Notes: generated by a model not told the origin, from the letters alone. Positions 1 through 8,639 are shown, counted from the first letter of the stretch. The stretch: DNA of 64,000 nt from Streptomyces canus 299MFChir4.1 (GCF_000383615.1 NZ_KB911616.1:1-64000), one strand, 5' to 3'. Program-made: numbers and translations.

Positions 1-2
1 TC

Positions 3-62
3 ATCCTGGCCCTACACGAAACCGATCTTGATCCGCAGGCCGGCACCACCAGCGAAGAGTAA
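3..62 (+). other. C-terminal tail of an ORF entering from the left edge
   Basis: An open frame runs from the window edge to a TAA at 60-62 and encodes about 19 residues ending TTSEE. It may be the end of a gene whose body lies outside the window. It is too short to assign a family, and the frame could be open by chance. Confidence 0.2.
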
Positions 63-380
63 GCACACAAGCACAGCCGACAGATCCGCCCCCGACAACC
101 TCACCAACCCCCAGACCGTCTGACCGGCCCTGCCAAGTAGCAGCCCACTGAAACCGCACCCTGCTCGATCAACCTGCACACACCCACGCACGCGCAGGCC
201 AGACGGCCACTACCCGCCCAACCCCACACTCCGGACACCCCCAGGCATCGCGAACACCACCCAGAGGAACTGAGAAGCCCCAGCTCACAGCCACAGCAAC
301 ACTCAGAAAGACCGAGTGACGACAGCCGCGCGAACGGGGAAACGGGCCTGTCGTATGCCGGGGAGCTGTCAGAAGAGCGT
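63..380. other. Non-coding stretch with first copy of a direct repeat
   Basis: No convincing gene is visible here. The right part (238-323) is the first copy of an imperfect direct repeat whose partner is at 1261-1344. The frame of the next gene stays open some way upstream of its GTG, so part of this stretch may once have been coding. Confidence 0.4.
238..323. repeat. Imperfect direct repeat, copy 1
   Basis: Begins CCCCCAGGCATCGCG and contains the well-kept block CTGAGAAGCCCCAGCTC. The same order of blocks recurs at 1261-1344 with scattered substitutions and small indels. The two copies bracket the helicase-associated fragment and the ThiF-like fragment. Confidence 0.7.
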
Positions 381-881
381 GTGGAGGCGCTGAGTGATGT
401 AGATCCGGGGTGGTGCCCGGAATGGGAGATCAGCTGGCAGCGTTGCTGTCGGCTCGCCCGCGCCCACGTGAAGGCCGGCGGCGCGCTCCCGGTCCGGGCG
501 GGCGAGGTGATCGTGCAGGGCGAGGACCTGGCGGTGTGGGTGGCCGCGCAGCGAGCCGGATGGGATCGGCTGATGCCGGCGCAGCAGTACCTGCTGCAGA
601 CCATCGGCATCGAACCCGCAGCCGAAAGCGAGGCTGTGCGTCCGGTGCGGCGGTCCCAAGACGAGCTGTGGGAGCGGAACATGGCCGCAGCACGGCAGTT
701 CCACACCCGCGAGGGGCACCTCCGCGTCCCGAGAAAGCATGTCGAGGAGTTGGCCGGTGAGGACGGGGAAAGGAGTACGGCCGTCCGGCTTGGGGGATGG
801 CTCGACAACACTCGACGACGGGCAGACAAGTTTGCAGCGGAGCGTCGTGCGGAACTCGATGAGTTGGGCATGCGCTGGTAG
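381..881 (+). CDS. Helicase-associated (HA) domain protein, probably a truncated C-terminal part
   Basis: 166 residues from a GTG start. The C-terminal third (QFHTREGHLRVPRKHVEE, then LGGWLDNTRRRADK and ending DELGMRW) matches the helicase-associated repeat that follows the motor domains in large Streptomyces DEAD/DEAH-type proteins. No Walker A or DEAD motif is present, so this is only the tail of such a protein or a stand-alone HA protein. The frame stays open upstream without a clear ribosome binding site, which fits truncation. HA domains are thought to bind nucleic acid; any function for this fragment is inference. Confidence 0.55.
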   Translation: MEALSDVDPGWCPEWEISWQRCCRLARAHVKAGGALPVRAGEVIVQGEDLAVWVAAQRAGWDRLMPAQQYLLQTIGIEPAAESEAVRPVRRSQDELWERNMAAARQFHTREGHLRVPRKHVEELAGEDGERSTAVRLGGWLDNTRRRADKFAAERRAELDELGMRW

Positions 882-933
882 GGCTGTTACGGAGGGGCAG
901 CGCTTGGTGGATCGCTTCGGTTCGTGGAACCTG

Positions 934-1278
934 TCAGCTGGATGCCACGTTGGCGGTTGGTCGGTCTCCGAGTGCGAACTGCTTTTGCGGGGCGCACCAT
1001 CGGCAGTCGGTGTGGGTGCGGGAGTTGATGAGGTCTGGTGTGCGGGGGCGGGGGCGGTGCAGGACGCTGGCGTGGTCGAGGTCGTCGTCGTGAAGGCAGC
1101 TCACGGCGTGCATGGAGTGGCTGACGGCTTCGGCGGCGGCGAGGGCGTTGAGGGGGAGGACGCTGGCGGTCGGCGTGCCGGGGACGTAGTGTGCGGCGGC
1201 TCTGTCGGCGGGGGCATGCGTGTCGATGGCGAGGTCGGTGGGGTTGATCAGTCCGTCGCGCCCCCAGGCATCGCGCAC
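934..1278 (-). pseudogene. C-terminal fragment of a ThiF/E1-like adenylyltransferase
   Basis: About 114 residues resembling the end of ThiF-family (E1-like) proteins: a TASVLPLNALAAAEAVSH helix, then VLHRPRPRTPDL and a DCRWCAP zinc-ligand-like motif. The ATP-binding GxGxxG half is missing. The upstream end runs into the direct repeat at 1261-1344, so the gene was probably cut there. Intact relatives activate ubiquitin-like or small-molecule substrates; this copy cannot do so. Family assignment is from memory of motifs and moderate. Confidence 0.45.
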
Positions 1279-1344
1279 ACCCAGAAAATCTGAGAAGCCC
1301 CAGCTCGCAGCAACAGCGACAGCTCAGAAGGACTGGGAGGCGAC
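1261..1344. repeat. Imperfect direct repeat, copy 2
   Basis: Partner of 238-323. It shares CCCCCAGGCATCGCG and CTGAGAAGCCCCAGCTC in the same order, and it overlaps the 5' end of the ThiF-like fragment. Confidence 0.7.
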
Positions 1345-1494
1345 ATCAGACCACCTAACCTGCTGGTCGCAACACCCCAGTGTTCGGCCAGGCCTGGCCG
1401 ACGGTCTACAGGCGTTTCGCCCGGTGGAGCCGGGACCGGGTGTGGGCCAGGCTCCACCGCATCCTTCTGGACGAGTCGGCGCCCGCGCGACCTC
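1345..1494. other. Short non-coding gap
   Basis: 150 bp between the repeat and the secreted-protein gene. No gene, strong hairpin or promoter was recognised. Confidence 0.3.
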
Positions 1495-1800
1495 TTAGAC
1501 GAAGACAGTGCCGATGTCGCCGCCGAAGTACCCGCTGCCAGCCCATGCCCACGAGGTGTTCGGGGCGCTGACGATGTTTCCGCCGACTGTGGTGCAGCCG
1601 CCAGCGCTGCAGGCCGTGCCGACGACGTAGTAGCGCCCGGTGTTGCAACTAACCCCGACGTACTTGCCGTCGTCGCTTCGGTAGGTGCTGCAGGTGGCGT
1701 TGGCCTGGTTCGGCTGGGCGGTGGCCGGAGCCGCCAGACCAATCGTGGCCGCAACGGCCGCGGTGCAAAGGGTCGCCACAAAACGTGCCCGAGTCTTCAT
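1495..1800 (-). CDS. Small secreted protein of unknown function
   Basis: 101 residues from the ATG at 1800. The N-terminus is a classical Sec signal: basic MKTRARF, hydrophobic core, then APATAQ as a likely signal peptidase site near residue 27. The mature part is about 75 residues with four cysteines (CSTYR, VSCNTG, TACSAGGC), enough for two disulfides, and rich in Gly, Ser and Tyr. An upstream ATG-like start would add 41 residues ahead of an obvious signal peptide, so the internal ATG is preferred. It is one of three adjacent minus-strand secreted-protein genes. No family recognised. Confidence 0.65.
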   Translation of the reverse strand: MKTRARFVATLCTAAVAATIGLAAPATAQPNQANATCSTYRSDDGKYVGVSCNTGRYYVVGTACSAGGCTTVGGNIVSAPNTSWAWAGSGYFGGDIGTVFV

Positions 1801-1847
1801 GATGGCTGCTGCCTCTCGTAGATGTGATGAGTTTCCGGCTGGTCTTG

Positions 1848-2423
1848 TCAGCAGTTCTTGACCCAGTGCACCCCATACCAGGGAGCGTCCGGGTCCTGCG
1901 AGAAGGCGCCTTTGTCGTGCCACTTCGAGACGCCAAAGTCGTGCAGGAAATTTGCGGCCGTACCCGTTGACTGTTTATTGATCCAGGGAAACCGTTTTCC
2001 AGTCATGGAATGCGAAGGTTGCAGGAGGTGCCCACATGGTGGTCTTGTCGCCCGTGTACCAGGTGTTCTTCCGCGCGCACATGGTGTTGCCGGGACAGAG
2101 CTCGGATGTGGGCCTTCTGGGCGCGTTCGCTCCGGACAGTGCTCTCGCCCGGCAGATCGAGCAAAATCTCCCCGCGACCCCCGAGACGGATCTTGTTCAC
2201 GGGCACATGTGTGCCACCCGTCTGTGACAGGTAGGAGTCCACGCGTCTCTGCAGTCCTTGCGCCTGCGCGCTGGTCAGCCCTAGTCTCTGCCTGTACAGC
2301 GAAGTCGGTCCTGGCCGCCCTGTTCACGGCGGTGGCTGCTCCCGTCGTGGTCGCGAGCGTGCAGAGTGCCAGTGCAACGGCCGTGACCGCACCGCTTTTT
2401 AACCAGTCTCGCCGCGCCACCAA
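1848..2423 (-). pseudogene. Frameshifted secreted peptidase-inhibitor-I36-like protein
   Basis: The first frame gives a signal peptide (MVARRDWLKSGAVTAVALAL). A second frame then gives LGLTSAQAQGLQRRVDSYLS and NKIRLGGRGEILLDLPGE, a third gives NTMCARKNTWYTGDKTTMW, and the first frame returns with PWINKQSTGTAANFL and ends HWVKNC. Read together these form one ordinary Streptomyces I36-type secreted protein (N-terminal helix, then a Cys/Trp-rich crystallin-like domain). At least three frame changes, near 2290, 2100-2150 and 1990, are needed to connect them. The gene is therefore broken unless the assembly has errors. Confidence 0.65.
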
Positions 2424-2492
2424 ATTGTCCCTCCAGGAGAGCAGCGGCGTTAAAAGTCGATGCCGCCGCTCAGGACCTCGTGCTCGTGTGAG

Positions 2493-3044
2493 TTACCAGC
2501 TACCGGTCATCCACCATCGCTGATCCTGGTAGCTGGTGTTGTAGTTGCAAGGCTCCATGGTGATCGGGCCGCCATTGACGTTGGAGCTGTCCATGCACAG
2601 GTTGTTGGAATTGCGGAAGTGACGCGGCTGATTGTCAACCGGGTACCATTTCTGGCTGAGATAGCTATCCTCGTAGTGGCAGGGCGCCATGATCACGTGT
2701 GCGCCCACCGCGTTACTGCGCAGGTCCATACACAGGCCGTTGGCGTTCTGGATGTTGTACACCCAGCTGGCATCGAGCGTGCGATACCACTTCTGGCTCG
2801 AGTAGGTGTCCTCGTAATGGCACGGGTAGTGGAGCACGACTTCCGCGCCCGGCTGGTTGGACCCTAGGTCCCAGCATCGTCCGGTGTTGGCCACGTTGGC
2901 AGGCCCGCTGAGAGTGAGAATGCCCGTGTCGGTCGCCGAGCTGGTGCCCGGGGCGCCGAGAAGCAACGCGGCCGCGGCAGACAGCCCGAGGGCTGACCGG
3001 CCGAGAATGCGGCTGCCAATCGCGATTGTGATGGTTTTAGCCAT
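2493..3044 (-). CDS. Secreted RICIN-type beta-trefoil lectin
   Basis: 183 residues. A signal peptide with a hydrophobic core at about residues 17-31 (LGLSAAAALLLGAPG) is followed by three homologous blocks, each with a C...C pair and a Q-x-W-like end (SSQKWY, LSQKWY, DQRWW). Three such subdomains make a complete beta-trefoil of the ricin-B type, which binds carbohydrate. Stand-alone secreted RICIN proteins are common in Streptomyces. Sugar specificity cannot be read from sequence. It is the first of the three clustered exported-protein genes and has its own upstream region. Confidence 0.8.
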   Translation of the reverse strand: MAKTITIAIGSRILGRSALGLSAAAALLLGAPGTSSATDTGILTLSGPANVANTGRCWDLGSNQPGAEVVLHYPCHYEDTYSSQKWYRTLDASWVYNIQNANGLCMDLRSNAVGAHVIMAPCHYEDSYLSQKWYPVDNQPRHFRNSNNLCMDSSNVNGGPITMEPCNYNTSYQDQRWWMTGSW

Positions 3045-3665
3045 GGAGTCCCCTCTGAGATTGGTTCAATTCCACCGCAAAGGGGTTGAGGCCCACAGGG
3101 CGGCGGATCGAGTGGTGCGGAGGGGTGCCGCTTCACCGCGCGGAATCCGTATCGCGTGGGCTGCACCCCGGCATGACGCGATCCAGCTTCGCCGCGCTGT
3201 CGGCATCGGGGCAATCGTTTCGATCCTCGTCGAAACTCACAGGTCGCCCAAGGACGGGGCGGGCCATGCGCCATCATCGGAGAGAAGGCTGGCGGCTGGC
3301 TCCCCCGCTTCCGGGCCTGACCCGGCCATGCCGCGGCTGAAGTTGCGGGCCGGCCAAGGCGGTCCTGGGTACGCCCGCGTTATCGGTGGCAGCTGCAACG
3401 CTGATCAGATGAACGGCGATGAGCAGCGGCTGAAGGGACGCGTCTACGGCGCGGACCACAACGCCCCAACCCCCGGGCCGCTCCCGCACAGGACCTACAC
3501 CGCACTCGACGGCCTGCTCCTGGACATCCACGGGCGGCGGAGCGAGGATGTCGACGATCACCGGACCCGGGTGTGGGCTGCCGTTGAGGGGATCCTCACG
3601 ATTGGTCATGGTTCAAATCCCGGCACGTCTTCGCCGAAGAAGTCGGGTAGACAACGGCTACTCAA
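3045..3665. other. Region without a well-supported gene
   Basis: Short open frames exist on both strands but none has a recognised family or good ribosome binding site. The best candidate is the plus-strand frame beginning at 3409, listed separately. The minus-strand frame 3274-3609 is an alternative reading of the same DNA. Confidence 0.4.
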
Positions 3666-3885
3666 CTACCTCATGACGAGCTGGACGCCGGACAGGCCGC
3701 GGGCGAGGAGCGAGCGCAGGAAGGCGAGCCAGCCGGCGCCGTCCTCGGCGGTCGCGACGTCGAGGCCGAGGATCTCGCGGTTGCCGTCGGCATTCACGCC
3801 GACCGCGATCAGCACATGGGCGTTGATGATGCGGCCGCCCTCAGGGACCTTCTGGGTCAGGGCATCCACCCAGACCAATGCGTAA
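3409..3885 (+). CDS. Possible remnant of a small hypothetical protein
   Basis: A plus-strand frame from the ATG at 3409 contains VYGADHNAPTPGPLPHRTY followed by LDGLLLDIHG. This resembles small Streptomyces hypothetical proteins carried on mobile DNA, recalled from memory rather than aligned. Its 3' part overlaps the transposase gene in antisense, so if real it was truncated when the element inserted. Weakly supported. Confidence 0.2.
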   Translation: MNGDEQRLKGRVYGADHNAPTPGPLPHRTYTALDGLLLDIHGRRSEDVDDHRTRVWAAVEGILTIGHGSNPGTSSPKKSGRQRLLNYLMTSWTPDRPRARSERRKASQPAPSSAVATSRPRISRLPSAFTPTAISTWALMMRPPSGTFWVRASTQTNA

Positions 3886-4364
3886 GGGCCTTGGTCCAAG
3901 GGCCGGTTGCGGAACGCGGCGACCTGCTCGTCCAGGTGCTTGGCCATCGCGCTCACCTGGGGCTTCGACAGCTGGGTGACGCCCAGGGACTCGGCGAGCT
4001 TCTCCACCCGGCGCGTACTGACACCGAGCAGGTAGGCGGTGGCGACCACCGAGATGAGGGCCTGTTCGGCCCGGCGGCGCCGCTCCAGGAGCCACTGCGG
4101 GAAGTAACTGCCCTGCCTCAGCTTGGGGATGGACAGCTCCACGGTCCCGGCGCGGGTGTCCCACTCGCGCGGCCGGTATCCGTTGCGATGGTTGACGGGT
4201 TCGTCGCTGACCTGCCCGTATTCGGCGTTGCAGAGAGTATCCGCCTCCGCGGACATGAGTGCGTCGGCGAACGTCTTGACCATCGCGCGCAGCAGATCCG
4301 GACTCACCGCGGCAAGGTTGTCTTCCACGAGGGCGTGCAGGGGCAGACTGTCTGGTGCGGTCAT
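3666..4364 (-). pseudogene. IS256-family transposase, 3'-truncated
   Basis: From the ATG at 4364 (GAAGGAG ribosome binding site at correct distance) 232 residues match the N-terminal half of IS256/mutator transposases: NHRNGYRPREWDTRAGTVEL, IPKLRQGSYFP, VSTRRVEKLAESLG, ALVWVDALTQK (first catalytic Asp), GVNADGNREILGLDV. Family members are about 400 residues. This one stops just after GLSGVQLVMR, where the conserved continuation with the second Asp should begin, so it lacks the rest of the DDE site and should be inactive. Confidence 0.85.
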
Positions 4365-4569
4365 CGTGCTGATCTCCTTCGAGGCTTCACCACTTCGAAG
4401 ACCAGCCGGTCGCCGTTCATCTACGCGGGCACCATCCCGATGCCGAAGCAAACCCCCGGATCAGGCCGAACCCGTACACCACTTCCCTCGACGCAACCGG
4501 GTACTCGGCCAGAAGGCGACTCCCGCACTCACCTCGAAACGACTCCCGCTCCCGCTAACAAAGCCACTA

Positions 4570-5069
4570 CCACCACGGCCTGCCCTCCGGCGACTTCGTG
4601 CCCGCCACTCGAGCAGCCCCTCGGCTCCTCGGCGGGCCTCTCCCAGGCCACGGTCACCCGCCTGACCGCGCAGTGGCAGGCCGACCACGCCGCCTTCAAC
4701 GAGCGCGACCTGTCCACCAGTGATTACGTCTACGTCTGGGCCGACGGCATCCATCTGAAGATCGGCCTGGAGCAGGCCCAGGCCGGTCCTGGTGCTGGTG
4801 GGCATGCGCGCGGACGGCACCAAGGAACTCATCGCCATAACCGACGGTTACCGCGAATCATCCGAGTCCGGGCCAACCTGCTGCGCGATGCCGCCCAGCG
4901 CGGGATACGCGCCCCCGTCCTCGCGGTGGGCGACGGCGCTCTCTGCTTCTGGAACGCGGTCAACGAGGTGTTCCCCTCAACTCGGCATCAGGGATGCTGG
5001 ATGCGCAAAGCCGCGAGTGCGCTGGACAGCCTTCCGAAATCGGCCCAGGACGAAGAGGGCGAGGAGTGA
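4570..5069 (+). pseudogene. IS256-family transposase fragment with frameshifts
   Basis: Motifs of a second IS256-type transposase appear on the plus strand spread over different frames: HGLPSGDFVPA, then SQATVTRLTAQWQADH and YVYVWADGIHLKIGLEQA, then MRADGTKELIAITDGYRES in another frame, then LLRDAAQRG, PVLAVGDGALCFWNA and CWMRKAASALDSLPKSAQ back in the earlier frame. Both ends of the normal protein are missing. It is divergently oriented to the neighbouring remnant and not simply its other half. Confidence 0.75.
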
Positions 5070-5271
5070 GCGCGAGGGTGCTGCTCGACGGTTACGCGGT
5101 GCCCTCGATCTCGGCCCGCAGTTGGGCGGCGGGGTCACAGGGCCGGACGTGCTCCCAGCGTGGCCGCAGGCTGATCCAGACCGGAACCGACTTCTACCGG
5201 TTGCAGCTCACTGAGGACGAACGCGGCCCGAAGAAACACCCGGTGAGTTTTTCCTCGGACGTCCGGGCCGG
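5070..5271. other. Short gap, probably element debris
   Basis: 200 bp between the transposase remnant and the kinase gene. An open frame contains TDFYRLQLTEDERG, which I could not place in a family. Confidence 0.3.
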
Positions 5272-6072
5272 TCAGTTCAGCAGGGCAGCCGTGAACGTCT
5301 TGCGGTGGTCCACCAGCCAGGTCTGCACCCGGTCCCAGCGTTCCCATCCACCACGCTCGGCCAGCGCCTGGAGATAGAGGGGGTCTCCGCTGGCTACGCG
5401 GCAGGCGACGAAGGCCCGGCAGACCTCCGTGGCCTGCTCGATCACACCGGGTAACTCTGCGCGGCCCCCTGCCGAGAGGCCGTAGCCGTCGGCAAGGATC
5501 CGCAGCCGTGCGGCCGCATCCAGCCCGTGGGGATGGAGAGCAGCCGCTGACTCGGGATCAAGCATGGGCACCCAATAACGGGCGGTCATGGCGATGTCCC
5601 AGAGGGCACGGCCCGGGGCCGCCAAGTCGAAATCGATCAGGGCCATGGCACGACCGTCGCGGAAGACGACGTTTTCCGGGCACACATCGTTGTGACACAA
5701 CATTCTTCCCCCCTCCGGATCGGCGAGGTCCGAGGGCCACTCGGCACTGGTGTCCACCGCGACGACCGCGCTGGTCTCGTGCAGACGCCGCAGCAGGCTC
5801 CCCACCGATTCGAGGGCAGAACTTGTCATCGCCCAGTCCGGGAACGGCGGCAGAGCCACGTCGCCAGGGATGAAGGTCAGCTGCTCACGGCCATCCCCGG
5901 TGAGACCGACAGGGGTCGGTGCCGCGTCGAAGCCGTGCTCCTTCAGCGCGAGGAGATAGGCATGCAGGGCGCGCGCGTTGCGCGGTGCCGGTCGCTCCAC
6001 CACCTTCCCCCGGCGGAAGACCGCCCCCGCGTTCACCATCCCGCCGACCAGCGCCTCGTCTTCAGCCGTCAT
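5272..6072 (-). CDS. Aminoglycoside-phosphotransferase-fold kinase (APH family)
   Basis: 266 residues from the ATG at 6072. It has the APH signature MLCHNDVCPENVVF (Brenner-type catalytic loop, with Asn where HGD usually has Gly) and the metal-binding LIDFDLAAPGRALWDIA, with a nucleotide-binding N-lobe starting VFRRGKVVERP. Family members phosphorylate aminoglycosides, other antibiotics or small metabolites, and resistance cannot be assumed. The longer open frame upstream is antisense to the SUMF1-like gene, so the internal ATG is preferred. It sits 58 bp downstream of that gene on the same strand, perhaps co-transcribed. Confidence 0.75.
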   Translation of the reverse strand: MTAEDEALVGGMVNAGAVFRRGKVVERPAPRNARALHAYLLALKEHGFDAAPTPVGLTGDGREQLTFIPGDVALPPFPDWAMTSSALESVGSLLRRLHETSAVVAVDTSAEWPSDLADPEGGRMLCHNDVCPENVVFRDGRAMALIDFDLAAPGRALWDIAMTARYWVPMLDPESAAALHPHGLDAAARLRILADGYGLSAGGRAELPGVIEQATEVCRAFVACRVASGDPLYLQALAERGGWERWDRVQTWLVDHRKTFTAALLN

Positions 6073-6130
6073 GAGGATCACGCTATCGCCCGATCCACCC
6101 TCGTGCGGAGCGGCCGGCGCACGATGTGGA

Positions 6131-6805
6131 TCAACGCACGACGGAACGCGCGACGCGGAATCCCACGTGGTCGACCTGGAAAGTCGGGTGGCTGCGGCGC
6201 CGCGCGGAGGCCCGGCAGCTCCAGTGCTCATCGAACCAACCACCGCCACGGAGCACCCTGTAGACGCCATAGACCTCGGCGTCGTAGACGTCCCAGCACC
6301 AGTCCCAGACGTTGCCGAGCATGTCGTGAAGCCCCCACGGGTTGGGGCGTTTGCCGCCCACGTCGTGGATGCGCTCGTGCGAGTTTCCGCGGTACCAGCC
6401 GATCTCGTCGAGCTCCCCGTAGCGCGGCCCGGTCGTCCCGGCACGGCAGGCGTGCTCCCACTCGGCTTCGGTCGGCAGTCGATATCCGTCGGCGGACGCG
6501 TCCCACTCGATGACTTCATCCTCGGCACGGATGTGGTACGCGGGCGTGAGGCCTTCGCACTGGGACAGGGCGTTGCAGAACCGCGCCGCGTCCCACCAGG
6601 AGACGCACTCGACGGGCAACTGGTCCCCCAGGGTGGTACTCGGCCGCTGGCCTGTGATCTGTGCGTACAACGCCTGGGTGACCGGGAATGTCGCGAGCTG
6701 GTAGGGCGCAAGCTCGACCGACCAACTGCGCTGTGTCCGCCGGTCCGACAGCGTCACCCGCCCCGGCGGGATGTCGACCATCTTGTTCCCCATCATCACG
6801 TCCAT
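6131..6805 (-). CDS. SUMF1/FGE-sulfatase-fold protein lacking one active-site cysteine
   Basis: 224 residues with the compact formylglycine-generating-enzyme fold: MVDIPPGRVTLSDRRT, FPVTQALYAQ, PVECVSWWDAARFCNALS, YRLPTEAEWEHACRAGT, NPWGLHDMLGNVWDWCWD, RVLRGGGWFDEHWSCRA and VGFRVAR. In true FGEs two cysteines near the RGGS motif bind copper. Here the first position is Asp (WFDEHWSC) and only the second Cys remains, and the protein is shorter than S. coelicolor FGE. It may be another member of the superfamily rather than a sulfatase activator. Confidence 0.8.
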   Translation of the reverse strand: MDVMMGNKMVDIPPGRVTLSDRRTQRSWSVELAPYQLATFPVTQALYAQITGQRPSTTLGDQLPVECVSWWDAARFCNALSQCEGLTPAYHIRAEDEVIEWDASADGYRLPTEAEWEHACRAGTTGPRYGELDEIGWYRGNSHERIHDVGGKRPNPWGLHDMLGNVWDWCWDVYDAEVYGVYRVLRGGGWFDEHWSCRASARRRSHPTFQVDHVGFRVARSVVR

Positions 6806-6892
6806 GATCAGGAGATCCTAACGAGACCCTGTCAGTGCAAAATGAACCGCTCCGGGTCTAATGGAGGCTCGATTCCCTCAGAGGATCGAGTC

Positions 6893-7219
6893 ATGGCACG
6901 TCCGTCTCCCTACCCTGCTGAGCTTCGTGAGCGTGCGGTGCGCATGCTCGCGGGGATCCGCCCGAACTACCCGACCGAGTGGTCCGCTATGAAGGCGGTC
7001 GCCGCGATGCTGCGAATTGGTGCGACGGAAACGGTGCGGCCCTGGCTCCGCACGGCAGAGGTCGATGCCGGCCAGCGCCCGGCCGTGACCTCTGACGAGA
7101 CTGCTGAGATCAAGCGTCTGAAGGTCGAGAACGCCGAGTTGCGGCGGGCAAACGAGATCCTCAAGGCGGCGTCGGCTTTCTTTGCGGCCGAGCTCGACCG
7201 GCCGCCGAAGCGCTCGTAG
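6893..7219 (+). CDS. IS3-family transposase OrfA (element otherwise deleted)
   Basis: 108 residues from the ATG at 6893: an HTH start (YPAELRERAVRML), then a leucine-zipper-like helix IKRLKVENAELRRANEILKA and ASAFFAAELDRP, typical of IS3 OrfA. The sequence upstream (about 6832-6890) looks like the left end of the element. The normal frameshift into OrfB is absent: after residue 103 the reading changes to RPPKRS and runs straight into an unrelated ISL3 remnant. Without the DDE-bearing OrfB this cannot transpose. Confidence 0.8.
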   Translation: MARPSPYPAELRERAVRMLAGIRPNYPTEWSAMKAVAAMLRIGATETVRPWLRTAEVDAGQRPAVTSDETAEIKRLKVENAELRRANEILKAASAFFAAELDRPPKRS

Positions 7220-7920
7220 CGACGCCGCTGTCCACGCTTTGCTGGCCGCCGGCCACACCGCCGCGCGATCCAACGCCAGCTCGGCATGACCTACCGCACG
7301 GTCAAACTCCTGGCCGACGCCACTACCCCGGAGGACCTCTTTCACGGCCAGTGGCGGGGCCGCCCCTCCGTTCCCGACGAGTACGGGCCCTGCCCGGACG
7401 ACCGCTGGAACCAGGGCCGCACCAGCGCCTGGAAGGCGTGGGAGGAGATCGTGCCACTCGCTACACCGGCAGCCACCAGCGAGTTCGCGCCTGCTTCCGC
7501 ACCAAGCACCTCTCAGCCGACCCGGTCACCGCACCCCCGTGCTCGCCCTCGCCCCGCGCGGTCGCCGGCTGGATCCTCCGGCACCCCGAGTCCCTCTCCG
7601 AGGGCGAACAGCGCCGGATGAAGGCCGTCTTGGCCCACTGCCCCGAACTGGAAGCCCTCACCAGACACGCCCGTTCGTTCGCTCAGATCCTCACCGAGCG
7701 ACACGGCCAACGGCCGCCCGAGTGGCTCGATGCCGTCCGCCAGGACGACCTGCCCGGTCTCCACCCACGCCGCGGGCATCAACCGCGACCGTGGCGCCGT
7801 CGTCGCCGGCCTCACCCTGCCTGGAGCTCCGGAGTCGTAGAAAGGCACGTCAACCTCATCAAGATGCTCAAGCGCCAGATGTTCGGCCGCGCCGGCTTCA
7901 ACCTCCTCTGAAAGCGCGTT
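7220..7920 (+). pseudogene. ISL3-family transposase, C-terminal part, multiple frameshifts
   Basis: Fragments in three frames recreate the second half of an ISL3 transposase: MTYRTVKLLADATTPEDLF, GQWRGRPSVPDEYGPC, TSAWKAWEEIVPL, then PRAVAGWILRHPESLSEGE and LAHCPELEALTRHARSFAQ, then AAGINRDRGAVVAGLTLP, then VVERHVNLIKMLKRQMFG. A TGA interrupts the usual RKRVLLA ending. The 5' half is missing and replaced by the IS3 OrfA next door, marking a deletion or insertion junction near 7205-7220. Confidence 0.8.
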
Positions 7921-7988
7921 CTCTTGGCGTGATGAGCCCCGGGAGAAATTGCGAAGCGGGCTGAACCGCCCCAGGTGACAATGACGCG

Positions 7989-8639
7989 GTGTTGATCGTG
8001 AATGCCGTCCTGGAAACCCCAGACACCGTTGACTTCTCTTTCTGGCCGGTGGCTGGTCTGCCTCCGTCCCAGTTCATGGCTCTGTCGAGCAGTATGTCCC
8101 CGCTCGACGTCGGCAGCGCGCTGGCCATGCTGGCTGACTACAACTCGCGGACAGGGGAAGGCGATCGCCCCTTGACGGACGCCAGCGAGGCGATTCGCCG
8201 CCTGCTGGAGACAGACAAAGTCATCGCGCCAGGAGGGCTGCACGTCCACGACACCCGTACTAACGTCACCGTCCAGCCAGGATGTTGTAGTGGGCTGGAG
8301 GACTGGCGCGAGTGGCTCGACGTCGCAGACGGAGAGACCCTGTGGCTCGGCCACGACCCTTCACCAAGGCTTGAGCACGCCGGCGAGGTCGTGCAGCTGT
8401 GGCCGGACAGCGCAGACGGTCAAGAAACTCCTTCCGGGCAGCCCATCGAGATCGTGGCGGGAGACCTACCGGGCATCCTGCATACCGTGCAGGAGGGACT
8501 GCAAGGCTTTCTCTCTCTGACCAAGCAGTGGGCCACTCGCCATGTTCCGACTCTCGCCGAGGACCTGGCAGCCAGACTCGACGAAGATCTCGCCATCAGC
8601 GCACCACTGCCGACTACCAGTGGCCCACACGCACCGTAA
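7989..8639 (+). CDS. Hypothetical protein, 216 residues
   Basis: Starts at a GTG (7989). It is a soluble, acidic protein with no signal peptide or membrane span. Features include FSFWPVAGLPPSQFMALSS near the start, a central CCSGLEDWREWLDV and LWLGHDPSPRLEHAGEVV, and a C-terminal helical part. The mix resembles small Streptomyces hypothetical or immunity-like proteins that read substrate-contact motifs such as GxDPSP, but I recognise no family. It stands alone just after an IS remnant and may have come with mobile DNA. Confidence 0.55.
   Translation: MLIVNAVLETPDTVDFSFWPVAGLPPSQFMALSSSMSPLDVGSALAMLADYNSRTGEGDRPLTDASEAIRRLLETDKVIAPGGLHVHDTRTNVTVQPGCCSGLEDWREWLDVADGETLWLGHDPSPRLEHAGEVVQLWPDSADGQETPSGQPIEIVAGDLPGILHTVQEGLQGFLSLTKQWATRHVPTLAEDLAARLDEDLAISAPLPTTSGPHAP

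Noticed and set aside
5272..6072. Antibiotic-resistance gene call for the APH-fold kinase
   Set aside because: The fold is clear but nothing in the sequence points to an antibiotic substrate; many Streptomyces APH-family proteins act on other molecules.
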